Of a stretch of 64,000 nt of DNA, positions 51,201 to 62,253 are shown in pieces. Both the position numbers and the translations under genes were made by a program. The notes beneath the pieces are model-generated. The model did not search any database. It was not told where the DNA came from and saw only the letters and a program-made list of their open reading frames with translations. The stretch spans positions 186,001-250,000 of the forward strand of contig JBAJFG010000172.1 in assembly GCA_037903475.1 (NCBI GenBank), read 5' to 3'. The first letter of the stretch is position 1. Each line of letters begins with the position of its first letter. The DNA is from Ancylostoma caninum. Taxonomy: Eukaryota; Nematoda; Chromadorea; Rhabditida; Ancylostomatidae.

Positions 51201-53072
51201 GTGGTGAAGAGACGTTAAAAAAGGATATTTGAACTCTATCTTACTCCCGATTGACCCCTGTGATTGGTCAAAGTGGTCCCTGAGGTCCGCGCCAGCTTTG
51301 ATTGGTCACTGAGACAACCAAACCAATCAGAGAACAGCTGGTGCAGACAAATTACCCCTCCTCCCTGCCCAAGAAAACTCTCGTTCATGTTTGAGCTAGT
51401 GCGCTTCCATATTAAGCTTCTAGGCTTCAAAACTCCAAAATGCCCGAGATTCGAAGCATCCGAACGTTTTATGGCTTTTGTCACCACGCGATCCAGCAAT
51501 CAATCATGGAACGCGGCTACCTTCGCCATTAACAAATCGAACAATTCTTCACATCAATTCTTCAAATAGCCCCATTATGCAGCAGCAGAAAATCACGCGC
51601 TTTGCTGCTGCTTCGTGCAGCGGCCGGCAATGAGAGGCCATTGGTCTCGTCTTTTTTTTTTGCAGCTTTTCATCCGTGCACAATCAAGAATGCATAGGCA
51701 AACCTAGGCACATAGTATCCGCAGTAATTGCGCGAATTTTCGGATTTTCTTTAGTTTTTAGCGACAGCTTAGGGAATTTCGGTCCTCGACTGAATAAATT
51801 CATCAATCGATTTCTGGAAAGGAGATCTTTAAGATGAGCCCAGAATCGTACTCGAAACTTAACTAAAACAACTACCTCCCAAATTTGTGGCTAGCATTTA
51901 GCGCGTGAGTCTGAGATAAATGCGCACTTTTTGACGTTTACTATTTTCCAGAAAAATTTCTAACATGTTCCTGCATTTAAACTCATCTCGTCGATCTCAT
52001 TTCCGCCAATCTATTGGTACAAAGCAATTTTGACAATGAGCGAAATAAACTGACTTATGGCGGAAAACAATTAAAAAACGCGGAACCTCCTTTTTCCGTT
52101 TTCTGTCGAACAACAACCATGGGTACTGTATCCTATTTATTAGTGGACAAATGTTTGTGCAGCAGGATGTCGGAATTGGCTGTTTATGACAATAAATCGC
52201 CCATGAATCTCTACCAGACACGCCAAAATGTCCACGCAAAGGGAATCAGTGTCCACTCACTGTGTATAATTACCCCGCTTGGCGCTTGAACAGGCCGCGC
52301 ACTTGGCGTTCGGCCAGATCGCCTTGCACCCACGCGGCAACACGGAACGACGCGAGTGCAAGGTGCACTGGGCTCTATTTGAGGACATTTCTGCACGTCC
52401 GGCCGATTTATCGTCGCCGGCTCTCACAAGAGTGCATCTGCTGCTGGTGCAGAGAATTGACCGCAACGACCACATTCCATCATTAGACATTCGCGGACAT
52501 TTTGGGCGGGTGTCCATTGCGAATTTTCGGCTGCGCAATAGACGAGACGGCTGGACGCGCGGCTAACTGCCTTCAATTCACTGCCAAGACGGGCTCGCCA
52601 CTGTTGGACGTCTTTTAGAAATGGACTCCGCGTCGTGGCACACCCCGTCTAAGGGAGCAAACATGAATAGGGGGTTGCGGCAAAATAATGGAACAAAACG
52701 GAAACGTTTTTCATGAATCAGCTGGCGGCTGACATAATACAAATAAGGGATACACCAAATAAATACTATGTTAACGGTGAATAACAACGATAAAAAGGAA
52801 GTGAAACTGGAGGTTCCCGAGGTCGCGAGCATTAGAAAATCGAGGAGGGTACGTTCGAACTCTGCTCATCCGTGGCAAGTATAAAACGACATAAATCACT
52901 GTGAAAAAAAAAAACATGAAGAAAAGCAAGTCTTGAACAAAGTGCAAAAAAAAAAAACAAAAAAAACCAAATAATGAGTCAAAACATTCCAACAGGGAAC
53001 CTCACCTTGTTGACATCTGTCAGGAAACCACCCGGCACTTCATTCGGATCTTCTGGATTTTTACTCTTGAAC
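42228..53072 (-). CDS. qars-1: glutaminyl-tRNA synthetase, cytosolic (last three coding exons; 5' part not found)
   Basis: Three minus-strand exons (53072-53006, 50398-50273, 42278-42228) join in phase to give the last 80 residues and stop of eukaryotic GlnRS. Landmarks, in order, are FKSKNPEDPNEVPGGFL, YDRYQFERVGYFSVDPD and LVFNRTVLLKEDAGKN-stop, which follow the human QARS C-terminus closely. GlnRS charges tRNA-Gln with glutamine in the cytosol; this part belongs to the C-terminal anticodon-binding beta-barrel. The catalytic class I motifs are not in view, since the human enzyme is about 775 residues. The introns here are 2,607 bp and 7,994 bp, very large for a housekeeping gene. GluRS is excluded by the VPGGFL and FERVGYFSVD signature, as far as family knowledge goes. 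Confidence 0.94.
42684..42799. repeat. MITE family B copy 5
   Basis: Ends GTGTGGAGCATTGTACC and AAGGCCCTACACCC; inner arms CTCTGCGATTAGCCA and TGGCCAATCACAGAG. Inside the qars-1 last intron. Confidence 0.85.
44086..44203. repeat. MITE family B copy 6
   Basis: Ends CTGTGGAATATTGTACC and TATAACGCTCCAGG; inner arms CTCTGCGATTGGTCA and TAGCCAATCACGGGA. Confidence 0.85.
47839..48483 (-). pseudogene. long open frame with one in-frame stop, unknown
   Basis: One minus-strand frame is open for about 215 codons apart from a single TGA at about 48244-48246. The pieces are 79 codons (ending YVSLKGC) and 128 codons (containing GTHPSLSIPFGDYCDYY and RCAKELGLGDGRKRH). There is no ATG at the expected start. 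It lies inside the 8-kb qars-1 intron on the same strand. I recognise no family; it may be a decayed nested gene, a degraded mobile-element frame, or chance in a stretch of balanced composition. Confidence 0.2.
48532..48554. repeat. perfect 10-bp inverted repeat with 3-base loop
   Basis: CTGGCGCCAA, GCA, TTGGCGCCAG. Each arm itself contains the palindrome TGGCGCCA. Confidence 0.95.
50273..50398 (-). CDS. qars-1: qars-1 penultimate exon
   Basis: On the minus strand the acceptor is ttttcacttcag and the donor GTGAGT. Exactly 42 codons, phase 0 at both ends, beginning DSLTVLYTVLID and ending VDPDTVPGK. The QFERVGYFSVDPD block is the most recognisable part of the gene. Confidence 0.96.
50399..53005 (-). 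other. qars-1: qars-1 intron (2.6 kb)
   Basis: Defined by the exons on each side. It contains a diverged family B-like stretch at 51245-51345 and a GC-richer plus-strand open frame at 52279-52566 (contains RECKVHWALFEDISARPADL) that looks weakly coding-like but has no recognised family. Confidence 0.8.
51245..51345. repeat. possible diverged MITE family B copy 7
   Basis: Carries GTGATTGGTCA, TTTGATTGGTCACTGAG and AACCAATCAGAG, so the CCAAT-box arrangement is present, but the outer ends are not recognisable. Confidence 0.45.
53006..53072 (-). CDS. qars-1: qars-1 antepenultimate exon
   Basis: On the minus strand the acceptor is ttttttcag and the donor GTGAGG. The exon supplies the last base of a split codon (probably a Leu ending in G, as in YERLF of other GlnRS) and 22 codons, FKSKNPEDP to FLTDVNK, ending in phase 0. 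Confidence 0.93.
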
Positions 53073-55341
53073 CTGAAAAAATATACTAATTAGATAAGGC
53101 TGCGCTTAAAGGTGAATACATATCGCTATGAGTTCATATTCTTCATCAATTTCGCAAGACGTTCCTGGTTAAACTGACTTTTTACCTTAACCTAAACCCG
53201 GGTAAAGGGTATCAAACTTGTTCGGGAAAGGTCGTGGCCATCCAAAAAAACTCAGGATGAAGCGAAAGGATGGGGATGGTTTGAGGATGAAAGTGGGAAA
53301 AGCGACTGCAGTACAAGAAGTCCAACAAAATTTTAAGATTTCAAAGCTCAAAAAGATAAAGTTACCACAAGTACCACAAGGAGTCCAGGAATTTCAAAGG
53401 TATTCCAGAAATGACTTTAAAAAACCGGGTAGCCTCACAGATTTTGTAACAATGGTGAATCGTCATGGAACTAATAGTCACAACTTGTTCAGAAAAACCC
53501 TTTCAACTGTTCGGTAATTGAAATCACCAAATATCACTTTTTTCTCGCTTACTGGACAAACAAGCTTCCACTACATCCATACATAAAAGCATTGCAATCC
53601 TTTACATGGGATTTTTTGCAGATCTCTGATGCTTTCTGCTGTCACAAGAATTCGCACAAAGCCTCTCAATGATGCAATAACAGCACTCTTCTCTGTTTTT
53701 TTTTCACTTGAACCACAGGTGCAGAGTACAACCAAAGAGAATTCCGATGCGAAAGCGAAGCAGAGCTTTTTTTGTGCCCATTTTTCTCGCAATTCGCTTT
53801 CGTTGTCTCTTGGCACAATGAACACGGTCTGATACGGGGCCCAATAGACTTTTTGCGTGAGGGAGTTCCCAAATTCAACGGGCGATCACTGTGTTCTGAG
53901 CAATTTCAGCTCGCTTTTCGTTCTTGTGTAGTATAGTCGCACTTGCGGCTCTCAAGCACGTGCTTTGTGCTTATCGCATTTCATTGTTCCTCTACCTTAC
54001 GTGACTGCATCATTTGCAATTGCCTTGTGGAATGTTGCAAACTGTCACAACTGATAACAGCTGGCTCCAGCGCAACGGATGTGTGTCGCCACGTGATCAC
54101 GGCCGGCGACTTGTCATCGCCTGCGCGCTGCTCTACTAGCCCAACACACGCTAACGCAATAGCAGCGTCCCGTTAAAAAACTTCATGTATACGGGCGCGC
54201 CAGACGTTAGACGACGATCGTAAACGACCACCCAAAACGCGTCGAAGACGCACATTCAGCGCCGCGTTTTGGCCGCCGCTTTGAATTCAATTAAGCACGT
54301 GGGCGATCCATCCAAAAGCAAACGTCGTCGCAGCGCCACACAATCCACCAACACAACGAGACTTTCTTTTTATGGGATATCTAGAGGGGCGCTTTCTTTG
54401 GTAGAAAAACCGAATGTAGGGAGGGATGAATTCGACTCGGCAGAAAGAATAAAAAAGTGGAGGGGACCTGGAGTTTCACTGGAGTCATCACCGGGTGGAA
54501 AAACCTCGAGTTCAAGGAAAGAGACCAAATATTCATGAATAGCATAATTTTAGGGTCACAAGGGAAGTGCAAGAAGTTCAGTCGGCAGATCAACAGGAAC
54601 CTATTTGGGTTGAAAGGTGCATAACAATCTGCTACAGCATGGATATCATTTTTGCTCTCGGGTCTGAAGAAAATCAGAGAAGTTTCAGTAGCTAGTTATA
54701 CAAAACTATGCATCTAACCTCGAAAGGCAAATTGAGTTGTCAACGCTCTGTTCTATTAGGCAGAGCCTCGAGGGTTCGGATCACGTGAGCAGCATCTTTC
54801 TTCCTTTTGGATTCCTTTTTAGGATCCAATTGCAAAAAATGTACACAAATTGTAGCACCTTATCAGGCACAGCTTCAACTCAGATAGGTTTCAGTTCAAT
54901 TTGCTCAGGTTCTGGCAATTTCTTTGTCAGGAATCGCCATTACACTCCTCCGGAAGGGCGTGTTGGATCAAGCTGATCTCGTTTTTAGATTGCCACCACC
55001 AATGAGGAGATTCCAGAGAAGCATAATGTTCCACTGAACTCAATCTTCAATTCAAAATGCTCCATGATCCTCTGTCGAATTTGTTCATCAATTTATGAAC
55101 TTATTTATTTAATTATTTTGAGATTTGAACAGTAATACTCGAGCAATGTTGTGTGTTGAGTCAAGGTGACCTCACTTTTTAGAGCGTTAGCCCCGTTGAG
55201 GATAATCGATGAAAGCAAGGGGTACAACAGAGCTCCTTGTTGAGCTCCCTGACCATGTGCTGGATTTCCTATCTCAAAGAGTGCTTTTTACTCACCCTAA
55301 GGAACCACCCATTGAAGCCAAAACCTTCCGGTGAATCCCTT

Positions 55342-55703
55342 ATACAGAACCATTTCCTTCAAGCCGCACCCTCGAAACAATCAGTCCCACTTCCAAAACC
55401 TCCCGCAAGATCTTTGGAGTCCGTACTTCCAGATTGAGTCCAGATGTACTACAGGATTTCCGTAGTGCAATGGGATTCAATAAGAACTTGACAAATGCAT
55501 TCTCGACCACCCACACGGCAGCCATTCCAGATCAAGTGCAACAAATGTGGACTTATGCGATGGGATCGGCTGAGCTGCAAATGCAGGCCCATTCCTGATG
55601 TGTTCATAGTGTTCTAATGCAATCGCAGATGAAATCAACAACGTGGCCAAGCCGGAATTCTTCGAAGTCTTCTGGTTCTACATGGGAAAGAGTGCAGAAT
55701 GAC
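55342..55703 (+). other. two adjacent coding-like open frames, unknown
   Basis: A frame open from about 55342 ends with VQQMWTYAMGSAELQMQAHS and a stop near 55598. A second frame, starting after tcgcag at about 55622, reads DEINNVAKPEFFEVFWFYMG and ends at a stop near 55703. Both look protein-like, but the frames differ and no GT donor of sensible spacing joins them. They could be broken pieces of one gene, or chance. I do not recognise the family. They lie upstream of the visible qars-1 exons, on the opposite strand. Confidence 0.2.
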
Positions 55704-56350
55704 GTAAGAACTTGACGACATCAGATACTTCTTCTCAAAGTGCGCTTCTTCCTTGTCTTCCTGCCCAATTATCGTAAACAACATTCCCACATAACACGCC
55801 CCAATGGCGTTCATTAAGAAGAAACTTTATCGGTACGAGTCTAGTGTAAGAGTGCAGTTTGATGACTGTTTGTGTACCTTGAGGATAATAGCGTTTAAAC
55901 CTCCATAGAATGGGAACGACAGCGATGACGCATGGTCACTTGACCAGCGCCGCACACACCCAAAACACCGCAATCCGAACACGATCGCGTGTGGTGACAA
56001 AAGATACACAAAACAAACCCCCTAAGCCTGTAACAATGGCTGCTCAGCTCTTTGTTTTGAGCGAAACCACCTACTGGTTAGGGAGAAACGTGGGTGGATG
56101 ATCTCGTGAGAGTATAATCCTAGATTTTGACAGTTTAGGTTGCATGGGATGGTGGAATAGTTAAAACAGCTGTTAATTTCCGCAAAGCAAAAATTACATG
56201 GCTGTTTTTTTGTCAAAATGTGGAGTTGGAGAAGCACTTTCTGCTGAATTCAGGAATTTTTCCAAAACGATTATGAAGTTCTGAGCGTCCCGTAATGGGC
56301 GAGTTTCCTTGCTAAAGAACCCGTTAATTTCCTCTCATGAGGTTCACCCT

Positions 56351-56466
56351 GGTGTAAAGTGTTGCGCCTAGAGGGAGGCGGCCGAGCTCTACTACTGGTC
56401 AAGTCATTTATTCGGTCAATCGCAGAGCACGACGATGTCGTACTTCTCAGGTACAATGTTCCACAC
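56351..56466. repeat. MITE family B copy 8
   Basis: Ends GGTGTAAAGTGTTGCGCC and GTACAATGTTCCACAC; inner GAGCTCTACTACTGGTCA and CGGTCAATCGCAGAGC. Confidence 0.75.
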
Positions 56467-56698
56467 TCGATTTGCCCCAGACATATCTGTTGTAACTAAT
56501 TCCATGATGCAGCGAGTTCTACTCGGTTGATTTGCTCACTCTACAATTACTGGGAAGGTGTATATCGTTCCAGATGATTCTCATGGGTTCATTCCAGGAG
56601 GGTACAGGATTCCTTGTACAACCTCCAGATCTTTCAGCGTAAAGCGATGAACCTTGCTCGCACCCAACGCTCCACATGCAGATTTTCCAGTGCTCCGC

Positions 56699-56763
56699 AA
56701 ATTTTCTCCCAAACTTTCAAGACCTCCATACAGTGGAGGTCTTGAAAGTTTGGGAGAAAATTT
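56699..56763. repeat. perfect 30-bp inverted repeat with 5-base spacer
   Basis: The left arm 56699-56728 (starts AAATTTTCTCCC, ends AAGACCTCCA) is exactly complementary to the right arm 56734-56763, with spacer TACAG. Transcribed in either direction it would fold as a 30-bp stem without mismatches. No similarity to the MITE families of the window. Confidence 0.95.
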
Positions 56764-57258
56764 CCGCCACCGTTGTTGCAGTCAACATTCAAGTCTTTCC
56801 CTTCCACGTGGGAAAATTTCACTTACAAGCGTCCACAAAAAAAATACCCTTTGAAGGGGAAAATGTCGCCCAAAACCCAAACCTTCCCACTCGAACTCAA
56901 GCCACTCTTGGAGTAACGTTCAGGTTACAGCACTCAGCAGGTAACCTTCAGTGTTGATGTTTGATGCTCTTCAAAAGTGCACTTCGATGCACTAGCTACC
57001 TCAATTGCATGCGCAATTGACACGTTTTATCGGTCTAGTTGGCGCGTTCACCGGGTGCGAAAAGTGGGAGAGGTTTTGCGCATGCAGGTGTTCGTTTACC
57101 TTGATTCCTACCCATGGGCGTGGGTGTCGAAATCAACATAAACGAGCAAAAAGCACTATCCCTTTGGCGTTGTTGTCGTTAATCGTGTTACACTGTTGCT
57201 ATTGGGTGAACACCTTGTCACACAACTGGCATGATATATGTAGCAAATTACGGGGTTT

Positions 57259-57594
57259 TCACCGGGTAGCTATAAGCACCACGTACTTCGCAGCTTCTGT
57301 TTGTAGTTTAGTGCATTTTGCATTTTCTGTGTTGTTTAGCATTTTTGCTGGTCTGTGATTCCAAAGATGCACTCTGCCGGCGGCTTTCTCGCCTTTGCAC
57401 GCCTCCCTGCTCGCGTTTGAACTTCCGCTCTCATCCTCCGATGAATAAATCACTTCTCCAGTGGTGCTGTTCTGGAAAATTGCCAGCCACTTATTATCCA
57501 TGCAAATGGTGGTGCTTCCAGGAGGCATTTCTCCTAGAAGTGGAGTGACATCATCCTCGTCCCAATCTTCAGGGAAATAGTAGCCATCGCTCAC
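57259..57594 (-). other. acidic open frame, possible exon, unknown
   Basis: A 111-codon minus-strand frame begins (no ATG) with DGYYFPEDWDEDDVTPLLGE and has a hydrophilic, acidic first two thirds, then becomes less convincing near ENAKCTKL. A weak acceptor (ctgactgag) lies just before it. About 190 bp upstream on the same strand, an attccag acceptor precedes EWIRMTQDEMFTADLCQKTA and a stop. I cannot join the two. No family recognised. Confidence 0.2.
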
Positions 57595-58924
57595 TCAGTC
57601 AGAATGACGTATGTGAATACTCCTCGGCATCATTGCGGAAACACTCCTCTCCCACACAATCTCTTAATTATGCTAGTGCTAATGCTGCATGCACGAGCAG
57701 TCCTAAGCAGTCTTTTGACACAAATCCGCCGTAAACATCTCATCTTGAGTCATTCTGATCCACTCCTGGAATTCCTCTCAGCACAGCTTTCCCAGCATCA
57801 TTTGCTGTGCTCTTCTCGATGTTGCATATGTTGCGTGACCAGGATGATTGCAAGTCTGGGGTTGATGCCATCATTAAATGCATACGAAACGCTGCCAGCC
57901 ACCAACCAGACGACCGCCGTCGTGCACTTTCCACTCGAAATTGCAACAACGGGCCAAAGACTGAGACGAGGCGCTTGCAACCTCGCAGCACCGCAGAAAA
58001 GCACTCCCGCGTCCGCTTGCACTCTCCCGAGACAAAAAAGGGCTGGAGGGACGAGAACGACACGAGAGAGGGGGCCACAGCGAGAGTGGTGGAAGTCTTG
58101 TGCTTCCATGGCAGCACACACACGTGGCATCATGTAAAACGCTTCTCTTCGATTTTTAGCGATGCAAGGCTGACATTTCAACGTCACTAGAGGAAGTGGA
58201 TGGACGAGAAAATGGAAGGGGACGAACTTTAAGGAGAGACTAGTGCCTCAACCATTTAGTCTAGAGGATTCGAAGTATGCATTTGCGACCGCTGTTGTCA
58301 CCACAACAGAAGTCCCAGCTCTACGTGGAATATCTGGGCTTCCACGTCATAATGTGAAGTATGAACTATCTACGTAAATTTGAGAAGAAAATTAGAATGA
58401 AAATCCAAGCAGCAACTCCTAACCAACTCATGGACCACTACGTAGGTCATAATTTCCCGTAACCTACCGGTAACTCGAACCCCTTCCCATAATGGTGCTC
58501 TACGGCTCATCAAAACTGTAAAAGTATGGAAGAATACTTCTCTCATGATTTACTGCTGAAATAAATTGGAGGAAATATTTTGCCTCAACTCTAAGAATTT
58601 TACCCTTTTTTATACCAACTTGGTTGGATTTTTGGCAGCACCATGCAACAAATTATAAATTACAATTTGGAACTGTTTACGAATGGAGACTTATTCCCTG
58701 GTGTTCCGAATGGATGGTACCTAGTGACATTGATTAGTGACTCACTAACAGCCGACAGGAAAATCCAGAAATTCTGGATGCAATGTCAATGAAGAGATGT
58801 GCGACACTCCTTCCTGCATCATACACAAATGTAAAACTTAGGTTAATCTTGTTCAGGGAAAATCAACTTGAGCTGCTCTGCTCTGTTCATCAGAGGTGAA
58901 GGTAATAAACGTTTGCAGACCCTA

Positions 58925-59089
58925 CGTGCTTCATTGCAGAGATGGGTAATCTCATACCCATGAATAGCAGGTTGGTTTAGACAAAACAGCGGTACATATG
59001 GGTAAACATGTTGATAAGTTTCAGGAACAGAGCAAACTTGGGTACGTTGACATGTTCCCCAGGTAGGAGGTAATCTCAGTGTTGCATTC
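58925..59089. repeat. MITE family A copy 6 (diverged, compound)
   Basis: Contains GATGGGTAATCTCATACCCA and a right end GGTAATCTCAGTGTTGCATT, with ATGGGTAAACATGTTGA between. Confidence 0.65.
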
Positions 59090-60506
59090 GGAACCAGGAA
59101 GGATCTATCAACTTACCCAAGAATCCAAAGTGAACGAGCTTCTCTGGCAATATCGGTACATTTTACCCAAGAACTTCGTCACAGCAAGGAAAAGAAATAG
59201 ATGTATGAGGGTGGTGAAATTCAACCACTCTTATTCAGGAAACATCCACCCTATGCAGGCATAAAGGTCAAGGTCCTGGGTGCCTTTGTGAATTCCTTTG
59301 CGGAAAGCGAGTGTTATCCAGGGCCCCAATACTAAATTTTTAATCCTTAAAAATAGGGAAGATCCTTTACCAGCTGTAAATCTTATACCAACTGTGAAAC
59401 TTTTATTCAAAGAAGTTTAAGATACCCAACTGTTTAGAATAGACATTCCCAACCTAGCCGGGAATGTCTTTGGGACAATTGCCAACCAATCCACCCACAC
59501 AGCCTCTGAACGGCTGCAAAATCCCCCCGTTCGCCAACTGTTGTGCCGGATGTTTCTTTTTTCACTCTCCCTTGCGTATCCTGAACTGCTCGGTCGTTTC
59601 GCCGCAGGATATCATCAACAACACAGCGGCAACCGTGGCATGCACGTGACGCTTGCACGAAGCGCAGTGAAATCAACGGCAAACATCGCACGAACGAACG
59701 AACGGCTGCCGGCAACAGCCGACCGGAAGTGCCGCGCGATGTATGTGTGTGCTTACAGCGTGCGTGTGTGTGTGTGCGTTCGTTACGTACTTTCAAGTGG
59801 GATACAGGTAAAATCGTCTGTTCGCCGATCCACTCGACCTCAAGAACATCGGCGCAGCTCGTGCCAGCATGCATGCGTGAGCGCGAGCGACGCCGACGTC
59901 GTCGCGACGAGCCAGGGGTGTTCTTTGTCCGAAAAAAACCCGCCACGAACGGAGTTCAACGAATCGGGTCACATGGTTGCTGGAGGAACGGACGACCCGC
60001 CCTCACTTATCAGCGATTTTTTAATGATTTATAAATATCACATTGGCGCCAATGCTATCTGACTGTGAATGTGTCAAGCGCACGGCATCGTTAATCAGCA
60101 GTTAATCAGTTGATCAGCAAAGAGGAATTCGATTTTAGGTTTCTGAACATAATTCCTAACAGTAAAAGTGATATGACGTAAGGTACGAAAACTCGACAGT
60201 GAAAAACGCAAGGGCTACCATAAGGCATTAAAGAATGTCTCGGCAACCCTCAGAGGTCTTAATAAATGGCGAGAACTGGTCCCCGACAAAAATTCACACT
60301 TCGTTTTTCAGGCGTTTTGCGGAGGAATTGGAGGATTATATAGACTTATAATAAGAAAATCTACTGGTATAATTTCGGGACAGTAAGAAGTGGTTCTGCT
60401 GCTCCTAGAACCCATAAATTCTTTTAGAATATTCAAAATAGGGATCCCGAACAAGTACCAAGTCCATAGGCCAGAAGTCCAAAGCATTAACCACAACCAG
60501 AGGCCG

Positions 60507-60614
60507 CATAAGTCACTGAGATTACTCAGGGTAAACGCATTAGCACCCTCAAGTTTACCTATCGTTAACACAGGCGTGGACACGCTTACCCATAGTAATA
60601 TCTATGGTACATCC
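60507..60614. repeat. MITE family A copy 7
   Basis: Left end CACTGAGATTACTCAGGGTA, right end CGCTTACCCATAGTAATATC, central AAGTTTACCTATCGTTAACA. Confidence 0.75.
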
Positions 60615-61414
60615 TGGAACAGGAAAATTCTGCATAGTAGCAGTGAAGCAAAATTTTAAAAAAACATCATTCAAACTCCGGAGGCAAAAAGGTCAGAAAA
60701 ATGGATAGCTCAAGTTCTTCAAATTTGAGGATTAGGCTTGTAGATTGACAGGCCTGAGAAGAGTCGGCCAATCCATACAACTTCCTCACTGATACCTGGA
60801 CGTTTCTTCTTCACCATTAAATCTTGACCTCTGCAATATTCTCCTAGCTTTTTCCAACTTTTCGGGGTGTTACTTCACATATTCCTGGAGCACTAACTCT
60901 CTAACTATCCTAGAACTCACTTTTAAGCGCTGCTTACCCTAAACACTACTTCCGTCAGAGAAAAAACCACCGCAACTATACCCTTGGAAAACTACCATTT
61001 CCTCCAAGATCACTCAGCGTGCACTTCGCGTTTGCTCGCTGCAATTTCTATCGCATTAGGACAAGTTTTTCAGCATCATCATACCAAGCCAGTTAATGGC
61101 GAACCTCTTCCTTCAGGAAACCGTTGAGATTCCAGGAACTTTGCTGTGCCGTGAACGCGTTCTCAGGCAGGGATCAGACGGCAAAAAATGCACAACGTTA
61201 GGGCGCCGGACGCCGGCTACAGCGTTGAACTCGACGACCGGATGCCATTTCGTTGCTAGCACGGAGGTCGCGCGGCGTTGTTATGATGCGACTCTTATGT
61301 TAGAAAAACTGTCCGACAAGAAACAGCTTCCCAGCTACCCTCAACAACCTTCAAACGGCTAAGTGAACCCCCCGCAGGCCGCCGTTTTCGGTGGACGCGC
61401 GAATTCAAAATTTG

Positions 61415-61920
61415 GGCATTGGCTTCAGGATACTGGAGCTCGTGCACCCATGATGTTTTAATCGTTGAGAATGGAATGGAAAAATTCATCAGAAATTGCT
61501 AGAGAGGTTGGATTTGAAAGAAAAGGAAACTGCTACAGAAGGGTAAAGGGTAAGAGGAAGTCCCTGAGATAGGCTTGCTACGGTATGATAGTAGTGTTTC
61601 AGGAGACTGGAGCTAGTGCACCCACCTAGCTTACTAGCTAATGGAATGAAAAAAAAATTCCGCAGAAATTGCTGGAAAAAGCAAATTAAAAAAGGTAGAG
61701 TGAAGAAAAAGGGTAAAGGGTAGAAGGAAAGTCCCAGGTATAGGCTTGCTATGACAGTAGTGCTTCAGGAAACTGGAGCTAGTACACCCACTATGTATTA
61801 ATCGTTGAGAATGGATTGGAAAAATCCGCAAAAATTGCTCGAAGAGGGTAAATTAAAAATAGGGAAATCGCTTGAAAAGGGTAAAGGGCAAAAGGAAGGT
61901 CATGTACGGAAATAGGCTTC
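61415..61920 (+). repeat. three-copy tandem repeat, unit about 170 bp
   Basis: Units begin at 61426, 61600 and 61766 with CAGGA(T/G/A)ACTGGAGCT, then AGTGCACCCA or AGTACACCCA, ATGGAATGGAAAAAT-like sequence, GAAATTGCT, GGGTAAAGGG and GGAAGTCC. Spacings are 174 and 166 bp. Confidence 0.9.
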
Positions 61921-62148
61921 TGTGGTTATATTGATCAATGGTGAACTGTGGTGATTGAGCTGCGTTCCTACTGCTCGTACCCGTTACGGAAAATGCAGGT
62001 CAAAGATTAAGTTTCAAATTTCGAAAAAAAAAAGTTCAAGTCCAGAAGTCGAAAGTGGGGGGGGGGGGTGGATATTCAAAGGGGTCATGTACGAAGTAAA
62101 GTACCTCAATTATTTCCTACGTACCTTCTTACATGCCCTGGGCATAAA

Positions 62149-62253
62149 TGCATCATTGAGATTACCCAGGGTAAGCGTGTTGACGGTCATGTTACCGATG
62201 GGCAAGTTCCTGTGGTGTTCACGCGTTTACCTTGGGTATTCGCAATGATGCAT
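62149..62253. repeat. MITE family A copy 8 (near intact)
   Basis: About 105 bp with almost perfect inverted ends: TGCATCATTGAGATTACCCA then GGGTAAGCGTG, and CACGCGTTTACCTTGGGTA then ATGATGCATG. This is the best reference copy in the window. Confidence 0.9.

Noticed and set aside
52279..52566. Plus-strand 95-codon frame in the qars-1 intron with protein-like composition
   Set aside because: No recognised product; the opposite strand is equally open, so composition alone explains it.
56699..56763. Calling the perfect hairpin a miRNA gene
   Set aside because: A 5-base loop and a fully matched stem do not fit usual miRNA precursors, and there is no expression evidence.
57604..58190. Overlapping long frames on both strands
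   Set aside because: Open in many frames because the stretch is GC-rich and stop-poor; none shows a domain.
61096..61362. Plus-strand 88-codon frame starting with ATG
   Set aside because: No recognisable family, no splice context and no neighbour to support it; could be chance.
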